Assembly: GCA_004835665.1 (NCBI GenBank)
Contig: RBKR01000004.1
Coordinates: 1,302,001 to 1,366,000, forward strand
Direction: 5' to 3'
Length of the DNA: 64,000 nucleotides
Origin: Phoma sp. XZ068
Taxonomy: Eukaryota; Ascomycota; Dothideomycetes; Pleosporales; Didymellaceae
The notes under the pieces were generated by a model. It had not been told where the DNA came from. It saw only the letters and a list, made by a program, of their open reading frames with translations, and ran no database searches. A program made the translations under genes and the position numbers. Of this stretch, positions 10,629 to 22,020 are shown piece after piece; position 1 is the first letter of the stretch, and each line of letters opens with the position of its first letter.

Positions 10629-13600
10629 TTAAGGAGAGCCATCGCGCCTCGATTTCTTGTTCCGCTCGATTCTGTCGTTCCACCTGCGCTTTCCGACCCG
10701 GGTCTCAAAGTGTGGCGCTACTTGAGTAACGTCTTGACCTTGACCCATCATGCTGCTTCGCATTTTGTTGCGGTAGGCATCGACTGTGTACCATGTTAGT
10801 TTCGACAGCTTTCCATTTCTGCGACATGTACTCACGAGACTTTTGCAGAAACAGTGTCCTGCCTGCGAAGACACGACTTTGGCTCCAGCTCATGCGATAG
10901 CCAAGATCGTTCAACGTAATCTCCTTCGAGCGCTTCGTCCTGGTAAGACGCGGCTTCGGTACCCGAGTCTCGCCGTCCAGAGTTGGGACGAGAACGGTTG
11001 TGGAACCAGACAATGGGAAGCTAGGGTCGCTCTCAACATCAGGCTCGTCCGCGAAGACTTTACTGCCACGCGGACTTGCTGGTGGTGAGGTCATCTGCAT
11101 GGCGAAATAGCTGCGAGGGAATACGGAGTTTGACTTGCGGTACGAGTCTGGCATCTCTTCCATCTTCACGGTGTCGAGGGTGACTCGTACGCGGACTCTA
11201 GTACCTCGCTGCGCATCATCGACCAAGATGAACTTGCGGCGCTTAGACTCAGGTAGGTCGCCAAACATGGCTAACTTCCTTTCCTCCTCGTCCTGCTCCT
11301 GCTGCTTTGAAACTGGTACACCAGCTGCGTGCGGTGGAGGCGGTGGGTACTTCATGTCCTCATGAGTTGGCGGTAGGCCACTTGAGCCTGCCACTGATTC
11401 GCCCGAAGGGAACGTAGGGTAGAAATTCTGTGTTTGTCGAACGTCGTTGGGAGACTGCGTCCCGTTCGGGGCTTGATGATGATGTGTGTGTGCCTCTGAG
11501 TAATCATTGCCTGTAAACAAAGAGAAATTAGCTTGCACATTCAATGAGCCGCGAGTGTCCCCGTCCTTTGCGCTAAACCAAACATGTGTGCATCGGTATG
11601 ATGCGGGGGTGTGTATACAAGCATTGCGTACAGGCATAGGGTAGCTACTCCGGAAGGGTATTACATCAAGGAGTGTGTAATATACATGCAGTGCAGAAAG
11701 GACAGAGGTATCATTTAACATCCAACAATTGCGCTTAACACATCAACTCATCTGGTGAAACATACCGCTAACATCGTCCGATCCTCCTTGTGGTCCGCCT
11801 GGGTGATCATGGTGGTGGTGCATCTGCGAACCACCCATGCCCATGGACTGGCGAGGGGGTGCTGCTAAAGCTGCCGAATTGGGAACACCAGGTGCTCCTG
11901 GGCCACCTGGACCAGCCATGTGGGCACCGTGTGTGTTGGCCTGAGCCTTTCGTGTCGTCATCTTCGCCATGCGCCTGACGCGACGACTCCTCAGTCGGGG
12001 GTCCTGGTTGCTGTTGCGCCAGCTGTCAACTGCGCGTTGAATAAGACCGCGCTTGCCCCTCAAGCAGGGGTTCAATTGTGCAAGTGCCCAACCGACAGTG
12101 TTGCACTCAGTCTCGTAGTGCAGACGGTTGCCCTTGTACGAGTCCTTGGCACAGCATGCGCGGGGGTAGACGCAGTTCTCAGTCTTGAAATCCGGGGGAA
12201 GCTCGTCGACGTTGATCGACTCTACATCACATCGAATGGTATACTCCATCTTGACGCGGTCGCGAGAATACTCGAAGGCAATCCATTGGACACCGTTCTG
12301 GTCCTGTCGTACAACAAGTGGGGTTGTTGCAGGAATGGGGCCAGGCGCAGCATTGGGGTTGACGCCAGGGCCGCCAGGAGGACCTTGATGCATGTTTGGT
12401 GTGCCAACTGGAGGAGCCTGAGGCTGCTGCTGTTGTGGAGGACCAAGACCTGACGGTGGGCGTTGGAGTGGTGTCTGTGACATTTGCGACTTTGGGCTTC
12501 CCGTCATGCCTGGGGTGCGCGGGTGAGGCTGGTGAGGGTGCTGCATGTGCTGGCCTTGCTGGTGGGACATCAATAGAGGGTTTGACGCCATGGGCTGTTG
12601 CGGCGCAGACGATGGGTGCTGGTTGTAAGGCGATTGCTGGGGCACCGGCGCAGAAGCATATGGTGTGTAGTACATGGACTGAGGCATCTGACTGGGCGGC
12701 TGGCCGTAGATTGGCCTTCCATGCTGGTCATGCTGTGGCGACTGAACAGATGCAGGAGAGTTAGACTGAGGTGTGTGATATGAGATTGGAGGGAAGCCCG
12801 TCCGGTTCATGGTGGCGGCTGCCATGAGCTCAGGTGTTTCTGCATCATGTTAGACGAGTTTCCTTTGTTTACTAAATGATGCTCATGTTCCCAATACGCG
12901 TCTTGCGCGTCATGTTGGACGCGTTTTTGAGCAAGTTTGGAAGTCTGAATACATACCTGATGACGAATAGTTGCTCGGCGCGCTGTTGGTGCTGTACGGA
13001 CTAGGGTGCGCCTGATAGTAAGGAACCTCTTGCTGCTGCTGCTGCTGTTGCTGCGGCGGCGGCGGACCTTGGATCTGTTGCACGTACGGCGATTGGTGAG
13101 GTGGTGGACCCTGGGATTGAGAAGGATGAGGGGATGGATAGTGTCCTTGAGCCGGGCTCTGGTTTGGCGGGGGTTGGTGAGGAGAGCTGGGGTGCGGTTG
13201 GTGGTGGTGGTGTTGCTGGACTTGGCCTGGCCTGGGGTGTTGTGGGTGGTGAGGGTGGTGGTTTGGCGGCGGCAGGCCCTGGGTGGAGTGGGGGTGATGC
13301 TATTAGGCGAATGCGGTCAGCAACGGCACTGGGGCAAACAATGGTAAAAGTAGAGGCCCGGCAGGCAGCGGTGCAGGAACAAACAAACGTGCAGTGCAAG
13401 GTGTAAGAAGGACGAAGCTCAAGCTCTAGAGACCGGGGTGCGGGGCAGGGCAGACAATGATGCGCGCCAAAGTGCAAGGCGGTGATGTTCTCTAGGCGAG
13501 GAGCAGGGTCTGGAAAGAGACAGGACGGTAGGGTTTAGTTATAGGACAGGAAGGGCAGACTAGCAGGCAGCGCGACGTTGACAACACAGAAGGCAGAGCA

Positions 13601-14131
13601 GCGGTGGGAGCGGAGGTTGTGAGGCCTCGCAGGGATGCCGCTGCGTCGCTCTGAGTGACAAGATGCGGCGGAGAGAAAGCAGCGCGGCCAGGCGTCCAGC
13701 AGAGGTGCGACAGGGCCGGACAGGGGGGCGGTGGTCTGGGAACTTGGGTCGCAGCCCTGCTACCAGGGCGGCTTGGCGGGGGGGAGGGCATACCATGTAG
13801 GGTGAGGGCGCCCAAGCTGGGTTTGGCTGGGGGGAGTGCAAGCGTGTGGATGCGGCGTGCAGAGGCTGCTGCAGGCTGCAAAGGGAACGAGGATGAAGCC
13901 AACAGGAGCGGTGACAGCGACGGATCACGGCTGTGGACGCGCGCGAAAGCTCAAACTCCAACGGTCGAGGGTGCCAGTGCAGAAGGGCCGATCGTAGGGG
14001 TGCGGCGAAGCGAGGGTATGCGAGAAGGAGAGGGCAGGGAAGCAGAGTCGACTCACCATCTTCTGCGACGCTACAGGCGCCGGCTCTTCCTTATACTTCC
14101 GGATCCTATCTGGGGCATGCGACAGCGACAT
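10629..14131 (-). CDS. medA: Developmental regulator Medusa (MedA/Acr1/Ren1 family)
   Basis: Putative transcriptional regulator of conidiophore development. Family members are Aspergillus MedA, Magnaporthe Acr1 and Fusarium Ren1. Five exons (14057-14131, 12957-13299, 11766-12839, 10836-11510, 10629-10783) join in phase to 773 residues. Exon 1 codes for 25 residues and ends at a perfect GTGAGT donor. Exon 2 is a His/Gln/Pro-rich low-complexity segment with poly-Gln. The conserved core (about residues 315-430) includes VRQDQNGVQWIAFEY, a Cys-containing NCVYPRACC, and RGKRGLIQRAVDSWRNSNQD. A second conserved block near residue 576 (KLAMFGDLPESKRRKF) is followed by a basic C-terminus. The first intron is unusually long (757 bp) and GC-rich. 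Intron 3 is 255 bp. Long regulatory flanks fit a developmentally timed gene. The family call rests on recalled conservation of the core, and exon 1 is inferred from splice signals. Confidence 0.78.
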
Positions 14132-14419
14132 GTTGATTCTGAGCGCGCGCTGGAGGTCGAAGGACGCCGGGAAGGCTGGTCTGAGCGCCGGCCGACGAGG
14201 GTGAGGAGGGAAGTGCAGTAGCGCTGGCCTGCAATTTCACGCGCAGCAGCAGCGGCCAGGACAGCTAGCGTAGCAATGCCAGTGCGCCGAGGAGGCCGTG
14301 AAATAAACGTCCTCAAACCGCTAATGCACGCCCGGCCGCGGTGCTGTTTTGAGCGCGCCAGCCCGCGGATGCGTGTGCGCCGGGATCAGGGATCGCCGGT
14401 GAATACACGACGACGTTGT

Positions 14420-14501
14420 GCAGCGCTGCGTGAACTCGACGACCTGTCGTCTGTGCAGCGGTGCAGCGCTGCGGCTGAAGCAGCCGGGCAGGCAGCGCTG
14501 C
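14420..14501. promoter_or_regulatory. Cluster of three GCAGCGCTGC palindromes
   Basis: The perfect 10-bp palindrome GCAGCGCTGC occurs at 14420-14429, 14463-14472 and 14492-14501. A related GAGCGCTGCGCTC follows at 14511-14523. The cluster sits 290-390 bp upstream of the medA start codon, where promoter or 5' leader sequence is expected. Three copies in 82 bp suggest a dimeric-factor binding array, but GC-rich low-complexity sequence could also produce them. Confidence 0.45.
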
Positions 14502-17500
14502 CAGTGACGCGAGCGCTGCGCTCTGCTGCGTGCTGGTGGAGCACGCGGCGACTGCAGTGGGGCCCTCTGAACCAAGGTTCGATGCCCTGCCCGGCTCGAA
14601 CTGGCAGACAGCAGAGCACCACGACCGCCGCAAGACGACCGCAGCACAGGCAGCCGGCAGTTGCAGCCAGCGCAGGCAGGCGCGGTGCTCTGCTCTGACA
14701 GCCTGACAGCCCCGCTAGCAGCTTCCAGTCCCGTACTGCCACCAGCAGCCCTTCGCGTCGTCGCTCGATAGCACCTGCCGCTGTCGCGCTAGGGCAGTCA
14801 CGTAAACAAGCAGTCCCTCCTGCTCCGTCGCCGATGCCCAGCGGGGCACTCGCCTCGAGCCTATATCGCCGCTGCTATAGATCCAACGCGACCTTTTCAC
14901 CTTCTGCTTATGCGTCTCCAATTTCGCCCCTGCAGCACGTTACTATCTTCTGCACACACACACACGCCCCAGCCTGCGCACCGCCCGTCGCTGATTCGAC
15001 GCGTCACTCTACATGTGGCGGTTCTGCCAGAGTTCTGCCGTGTGCGCTCGACTATCTAGTGCACCGTTTGGCAGTTGCACCACCAAGCCTGCGGCCCACC
15101 GTCTGACGTCTCATTGGCCGCCGCCGCCGGTGAGTAGGCGCCCAAAACGGCTCACTAGCACCTCGTCTTTCAACGTTGCCCAACAGGACTCTATTGGCCG
15201 AGGCATGCCCGCCGGTTGCTTCATGCAGCCTTAGAGCCGGATCGCCCACGCGATGCTGTGCGCGCGGAAATGGCTGTCGGGAGACGGGATGAGGCCAGGC
15301 TGCCCAGCAAGCTCCCTCCTCGACAATCACCACCTGATCGGCCCTGGCCCTTTGCAAGATCGCGGGGCTATATCGCCGAAACATCCCAAAGCGTCACCAC
15401 GAGCCTCCAAGGGGCTCCATCACGGACCTCCATCATCAATGCAATGGGGCCCAGGTTGCGCAGCCCTGCTTGCACCGAGACTCGCTGTGGTGGGCCCGTG
15501 TGTGTCGCTGTTTGGGTGGTTAATTCGAGTAAGATTACCACTTCATGCTGCAACACGACTTCGACGAACAGCACAGGAACGCCGGGCAAGTGACCGTCTG
15601 GGCAATCGTGATGGCAATCCAACGCTGCAGCAGCGCCGGACCTTCGACCAGAAGAACTGTATCGGTGCGATTGCCTCACCTGCGTCGGGCCGGCCTCAAT
15701 TGTCAAAAGGTAATGCCGTCCCGCCTCAAGGACGTCTCAAACCTGATTCTGAATGTATTCTGATGGAACACGGTCCGCAAATTCTGACACACGACACGCG
15801 GCCTAGCCATGGACAGAACTGTGGTTGACATGCTTCGAGAAGAATATGTGAACTGGTACATCGAACGGTACCAGGTTGGAGCGTGACGCTCCCTGTCTGC
15901 GATCGCGACATGGGACCTTGACCTGTCCAAACTGTAATCTTCCGAGCGAGTCGTTCGCAGCGGGGTGCGGAGAAACCCTGAGGGCAGCGCTGGCCGGGCA
16001 CGTCGACCAGGGAGACAGAACCCTATTTCAACACCAACTGTTCTTACAAACCTCGAATTCAAACAACAGACTTTATTTTTGCATTCGCACTTTTACAGCT
16101 GCGCAAGGATTTTTCACCACAGTCAACAACGACTGCGCAACGCGCTAAACTCAGCGAGCCTCCTCGGTTTGCAAAGAATTTGCAAAACGGTCCATGACTC
16201 TTCAGGTTCAAAGCACCCGGATTCGCACCTGCAGTTTCAAGTTGCACGGGCTGTGGAATACTGCGTGTCGATCTGCCACTGCTCTGCATCGAGTTGCTGT
16301 TCACAGCACTCTTGCGACTAATGTTCAGCACCGTGCAGGCAGCCCGTTGCTCAGATACGGTTGGCGGCAGCGTGCATCGCAACATCGGTCAGGTGTGATG
16401 CCTCATCAAGCCATCTGCCTCGGAGCAGATGTTGAAGGATGTCATTCACGCGTGCATGGTCATATGCTCATCGACAACAACTGCCTATTGCCGCCAGCGA
16501 CCCGTTGCTTCACAGGCAATTTAGGCAGATCTGGATGAATGCTGCCATATCTTGACCGTGCTCCCTACACACGTTCTGCACATTCGTATACGTTACGAGC
16601 AAATGAAGCTGGTGCATCGAACAACTTTGATAGCTTGATCGCATCGTTTTCCTATGGCGGGAGACAGGGATAGAGCTTTTGCAAAGACGGCGGACGATCA
16701 CAGACAGGGCAAGGGTGCGACGCTATTACCCATGCATCCCGAGTCGTCCCGCTGCAATGCCTGCAATGATTACACCGTGAATACGAGTTTTCACCGTATG
16801 TCCCGATTCGGCTCAACGTGCAGTCGTTCACCGTGGTTGAAATCTACGCTGGCTGTTGCCGAAGGTAGACGCAACAAAACCGGTCTTGCTGAGAAATGAA
16901 AATCCATCACGTGTCAGACTGGCTGATTGGCTGCGGTACGGAAGAGTCTTTGTTTTCATGAGTCGCGCATGAAAGGCCGGAGATCAATCGGCCACAGCCA
17001 TTGCAATCAGCCAGCCTTTGGCACAAGAGCAAAGATTTCACCATGCACTATTTTCTCGAGCATGTCAATGCTGTGCTAGGCATCATAACTCAATCTTACA
17101 CCAAGTAGATTGCTTTGCCCACGCGCTTAACGCAAGCTTCCTCGGAACCCTTCAAGTCTTCTGTGAATTTCGAGTCAGCGGTGCGATAACCAGGCTCTGG
17201 CTTGAGATCGCCGTCAGGCACCCTCGACCTTGCTTCCCGCAAACCTCAAGGGTGAGAGTTGCCTCTGCCGTTGTGGCATCACATGCCCCAGCTTGCATCG
17301 GCTTGGACAAGGTAGGGTAGGTGGACCAAGTGTGGCTGATGATCCGAACACGAGCCCAAGGATATGCACTGCGATCGCATGTCAGAGCGCCACCAGTCTC
17401 ACGATCCGGACAGTTTGAGAGCAGATTGTTCCTCATTTGCTTTGAAATCGTACCATAGTAGACTGCACAACCGAACCTTCTTTCCAACGTCATTGCATAA

Positions 17501-19932
17501 GCGTCAATCCTGACAGGCGACAGATCTCCCTTGATTGGCCCGACGGTAAACCTGCTCTTTGCCAACTTCTATCTTGATACAAGGGTCGTGCCACCCCAGC
17601 GGCCGCCAGTTCGGCAAGGATAACCTAGCCTCCAGAGGGCCCCCCAACAACAAGACTCAATTCGTTGCCTTTGATTTGCGCGGGCATTTGGGAGCATGGG
17701 CTGATTGTTGCAGCTCATCTCTGGTGATATCACTCTCCATTATGTCAGCAAAGATCCTCTGCAGCCTGGAGATGAATTTCTTTCTTCCATCTTGAGGTTC
17801 TAGCCCCTGTTCCGTGCCTCACACTTGTTGAACATGACTTCATCCTTCCGCGGATCATCGGACACGCTGTTGCTGGTTAGATCATCGTTCTTCGCTGTTG
17901 ATCCTTGTTGCCAGGTATCGTCTTGGCGCGACACTCATAGCTCTTGTGACTGGACGTGTGTGTGCCACCTTTAAAAAGCAAAGATTTGGTGTAACAGGCT
18001 TAGTACGCGGATCTAATGAACGCTCCAGGGCGCTCTTCGGCAGTAATCTATCGACTTCATAGGGCTGAACGACAAACGGTCGGCTTTACACTGTGCTTGT
18101 ATGGGCCAGCCCTGTCATAATCCGCTCAGGTGTACTTGTTCGGTTCTAACAATCGGAACGACAAAAATACTCCGCAAATCGTCCGTATGCAGGACTTCCT
18201 TGGATTCAACAACCCATAGGCATATCAAAGATTATATACTTAACCACCTATTGTTGGCACGGCACAGCACTGATATTTGTTGGGCATTGCTCCGAGGCAG
18301 CGTTGGTACAAGTCCGACTTCCAAGCGGCGACCTTTGCAATAACCCGCTTTCTACTATCCCTCCAATAACGCGTCGTCTTCGTACGAGGAAGATTACAGT
18401 TGCAAGGCCAACCTCGAAAACATCTTCATTGGGCTGTTCCGCGTATCAAAATTTAAGTCTTGTCCCTGATGCCATATAGTTTAATAACATATCCGATCCG
18501 AGCGACTTCGAGCAAGTTACGCAATACAAAACCCGAGTCCAGTCGAAGTACGCCGCTGCAAGCACGGCTTTACCCTCTGATTGTGTTCACTCGCATTCCT
18601 TACTCCAAAAGCGAACACCAATTACCATCTCGACGCGGGGCGGATTTACAGAAGCTACCTCCGACGATTAGCCCGAGCTGGTCGATTAGAAAGAATTGCA
18701 TGAAGCAAATTACACTACAACGCTAGACTAACACGACCTCGGCGACTGCGTCCAATGCATACGCAGCACTTCAAGGTGGCTTACCTTCACTGCCGAAAGA
18801 CAGACCATCATCAACTCCAGCTTGTGATCTATGACCGCATTGACCTCTGTGCGTGTTTCGCCACGTTAGCGGCCTTCTAGCGTTCTTCTAGAAGAATAGC
18901 CCTGCAAGTGCTCGCCCATGCCTTCATTTCGCTCCGTGTGGGTAGCAAGGCACGACTCGAACCCGAGAGTCACGATTCATAATTCCACGATAGGGCAGAC
19001 GCTATGTTAACTTTGTTCTCCGCTCGAGTCTGTTGCGCAAGCACAGAGCAACGTTGCATCATCAGTCCAGCCCACAGATTCAAGGCGCGCACACCGCGCA
19101 TCCACTTCGGCGAAGACGCGCACAATGCCGTTGTGATGATCTGACGAGGCACGCTCAAGGCGTCCAATAGCCACGCGATCAAAGCACAGTTCACGAACAC
19201 TTCCCGACTGCACATCTGTTGTGGTAGTCTATTTTCGAAACATGTCGTATGCTCCCCTTTCACGGCATATTCCACGCCCAGAGCATCGGACTCAACAACC
19301 AACGAAACTCGGATCCTTTCCCCATGCGCCCTGTGTCCGCTTGTGTCACCGCTGCAATAGCTTGGAATGTTTCTCAAAATCTTATCAGTCTGGTAGCGAG
19401 TCCCGTAATGAGGGCACAAGTGCGAATAGTCGAGACTAGTTTTCCGGTCAATGGCTGCACGTTACTTGAAGCTCGAACACACCGCTCACGGCTTCGAGAA
19501 CCGACAAAAAGCGGTGTTGCGATACACCGCGACATGCGCGCACAAAGCCGATACCGGTAGATCTGGGTGCCGTGCGTTCCCTAAAACAATGACAGACGTT
19601 CGAGAATGTTTTAGTGTTGCGGTTTCAGAGCGGTCGCGTCGAATTGTCTGGCAAATGTCTAACGTAAGCTCAGACAAGCATTCGCCTCATCTACCACAGT
19701 ACGTCTACAAGTCCGGAGATTTTAGACCCGCTGTCACCGTGACCTCGTGCGACAAATAAGGTTTGATTCGAGTGCAGCCCTCCTTCTGGGACTGTCTGGT
19801 CAGTCAAACGTGTAGCATCGAACTTCATGCAAGGTTCTTCCTCGTAGACTGCAAGCGCAGAGCGATCTTCCAGAAGACCCATAGTGCAAGTCCGTTGTGG
19901 TAGAAACTGCGAGAAAATAGTTTGACTAGACT

Positions 19933-20175
19933 TTAGAACGCATTGCTATCGGCAAAGCTTCGATCATGCGCCTGTTCATGTGCAGCGTAGCTTGCCTGAA
20001 CCATTATTTCTTTTTCAAGTTTTAGAATCTCAGCAGAACGGGCGATCCTGATGCCCGAACTTACCTCATCGAAGGCTATATTGCGGAAAGTAGAACGAGC
20101 ACGATGATATGCTGTACCTAAGGCCGTAATAGATGCCCAACGTCTCAGCAGAGCGTTTTGAACACTATTGTCCAT
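19933..20175 (-). CDS. Small hypothetical protein (weak)
   Basis: A frame of 80 residues starts with ATG at 20175 (MDNSVQNALLRRWASITALG) and has an amphipathic, helical composition with no known motif. A perfect GTAAGT after residue 37 and a TTCAG acceptor 69 bp later would allow an in-phase intron, leaving a 57-residue product. Either version could be chance. No signal peptide is present and no neighbour supports it. Confidence 0.22.
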   Translation of the reverse strand: MDNSVQNALLRRWASITALGTAYHRARSTFRNIAFDEVSSGIRIARSAEILKLEKEIMVQASYAAHEQAHDRSFADSNAF

Positions 20176-20238
20176 AATGCAGTGTCGATTACGCTGACAA
20201 ACTCGCTAACACAACTTACTTATCTACCAGCATGATCC

Positions 20239-20394
20239 ATGCGTTACTCCTCAACTCTCCCTCTGCAATAGCATTCAATAGTCGCCAACGCCGCTGCCTT
20301 TGTAAACGCACACAAGGACGACTTCAAGAAGAGGAAGGTCGTCAAGCAGATCTTACATTTTCCCATCCGAAAAGCAATTTTATCAGCTCACTGA
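20239..20394 (+). pseudogene. Possible relic of a small secreted-protein gene
   Basis: From ATG 20239 the frame reads MRYSSTLPLQ, a TAG at 20269-20271, and then continues with HSIVANAAAFVNAHKDDFKK up to a TGA at 20392. A hydrophobic stretch followed by Ala-Asn-Ala-Ala-Ala and a Lys-rich segment resembles a signal peptide plus propeptide start. It is broken by the stop, or possibly by small frameshifts, since a neighbouring frame over 20260-20278 is also hydrophobic. This could equally be coincidence. No downstream exon could be assigned. Confidence 0.2.
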
Positions 20395-22020
20395 CCCCTG
20401 TACACTATGAGACAGCCAGGAATATCCTGCTCCGAACCACTGCCAACTCACCTTCACCTACCTATAGACCCCGCTCGCTTCCGCCTCCGAAAAACGCCTC
20501 ACTTCCGCGCCCTTCCTGAGCGATTCTGACCTTGTTTTCACCCTGTTCTTGTTCTTGTGCGCCGGCCATCCGGGACCCTTCCGAGCGAAGATCCGATCGA
20601 AGAAGGGCCAATTGGTGGGTTCAGCACCTCGTTCGGGGCGAGTTGGCGCGTTGAATTTGTGGGCACGAAGCTCATCAATCTGGGACTGGCGTTGTTGCCT
20701 ACTGCAGGCGTGCAACCACTCGCGAGCGTTCGGGCTGTGAAACAAGTTTCTGTACGTGCTCGAGGGCCGCGTGTGAAGTGCCGTTGAGTTCTAGACAATT
20801 GCGTATTTGCGTCGAATTGGCGAGGAGAGTGGTTCGTGTTTCAGACGGAGAGCATGGCGGGTGGGTTCATGGCGGCCATTCGTTGGGGGGGAGATGCAGC
20901 TACGTTGCTTTGTGGATGAGTGGCCCACCAGAGGAACTCCACCGGCTCTATTCTTGGAGGGAGGTTGTCTCCTCGATGTTCTTACTCGAATGAGCGATGT
21001 CTTGATGTGCTGCAAGTTTGTGGGGTTGCATTCAGGAGTCAAAATGACTCAACGATGAACAGTAACGGACTGACTGAACGGCAGTTGGCCCGATTGGATT
21101 GTGAGGTTCGAAAGCGCTCAGATGTAGCACTTCCTTCATCTATCCACGGTAGCTGTAGCGGAGGTTCCAGTTTTACCAAGATCGACTTCCATATTGAGCA
21201 TATCATAGAGCATAATGACCCTCCATCGTTGTCAGTTGAAACGCAGAGCCCTTCAGGCATTACTCGGTTCAGGCACCCTCAAACGCCAAACTCCATCTGG
21301 AGTGCATGAACTATCCTCAGTCCCTCACAGCCGCTAGCCTTCTCTTAAACAAAAACGACACACACGTCTAACTTGCCCACCACGAACAGATCGTCTACAT
21401 GGAACAAGGAGAACAAAGCTATGTCCTCGACTCTCTGTTTGAAGCTCACAGCCTTCAGATCTCCGCGCTCGAAACGAATAAATGAAGATCTAGCAACTAT
21501 CTTCACACTGCACACTTGACTCATCGTCGAGACTGAAACGCAGATTCACGACCGACTTGTCCACACACACGGCTTCAGAAGACTCTCCGAAGGTTACGGC
21601 CCGGAATCTAGTAGCCGTTCCGACGCGCCAGCGATTCACGTCGTGCTTGGGCCTGAGTCGAGGGAAGGGTGGCGCCGAGGGATCCGTGGACATCACGTAT
21701 GCGCAAGGCTTTCTCTCCCTAGTGATCTACGGCAAGGTCAACACCAGCCATGGTCTTGGACACCGATAAGCAAACAACTAAACAAAGGGCAGATGTGAGT
21801 GGTGGGTACCTTTTGGGCATGGGCCGTTGGTCGTTGCGGTCCAAGCAAGCTATGCTTGGGAAACACACTGGCCTGTTTGCATGAAGGCGCACAATTAGAA
21901 AGATCCTATAATAATGTATACGAGAAAAGAGGATTTGCACAAGTAACGGCACAGCTAAGCAAGGCAAAGTTGCCATCTATTATTACCCACAACACACATC
22001 TCCACTTCACCTCACAGCCT

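Larger units (their letters stand above)
14132..22020. other. 7.9-kb gene-poor region upstream of medA
   Basis: No confident gene lies between the medA start and the CinA-like gene. The first 1.3 kb are GC-rich and contain a cluster of GCAGCGCTGC palindromes. From about 16 kb onward composition is near average, and only short open frames occur. Candidates described separately are a Cys-containing frame at 17152-17492, a small frame at 19933-20175, a possible secreted-protein relic at 20239-20394 and a possible exon at 20458-20745. I see no transposase, reverse transcriptase or terminal repeats. Confidence 0.55.

Noticed and set aside
14570..14600. GGTTCGATGCC word resembling a tRNA B box
   Set aside because: No matching A box, anticodon arm or 7-bp acceptor stem can be drawn around it.
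18940..18990. GGGTTCGAGTC on the minus strand, tRNA T-loop-like
   Set aside because: The flanking bases do not pair as a T stem and no cloverleaf fits.
18970..19419. 149-codon minus-strand frame
   Set aside because: The first codon is not ATG, and there is no family or splice support.
19451..19759. 102-codon plus-strand frame with ATG
   Set aside because: No splice, family or context support; its length is within chance expectation for this composition.
17000..20000. Possible decayed transposon
   Set aside because: I found no reverse transcriptase, transposase, integrase motif or terminal repeats by eye.
21055..21309. 84-codon plus-strand frame with ATG
   Set aside because: No recognisable domain or neighbour support.
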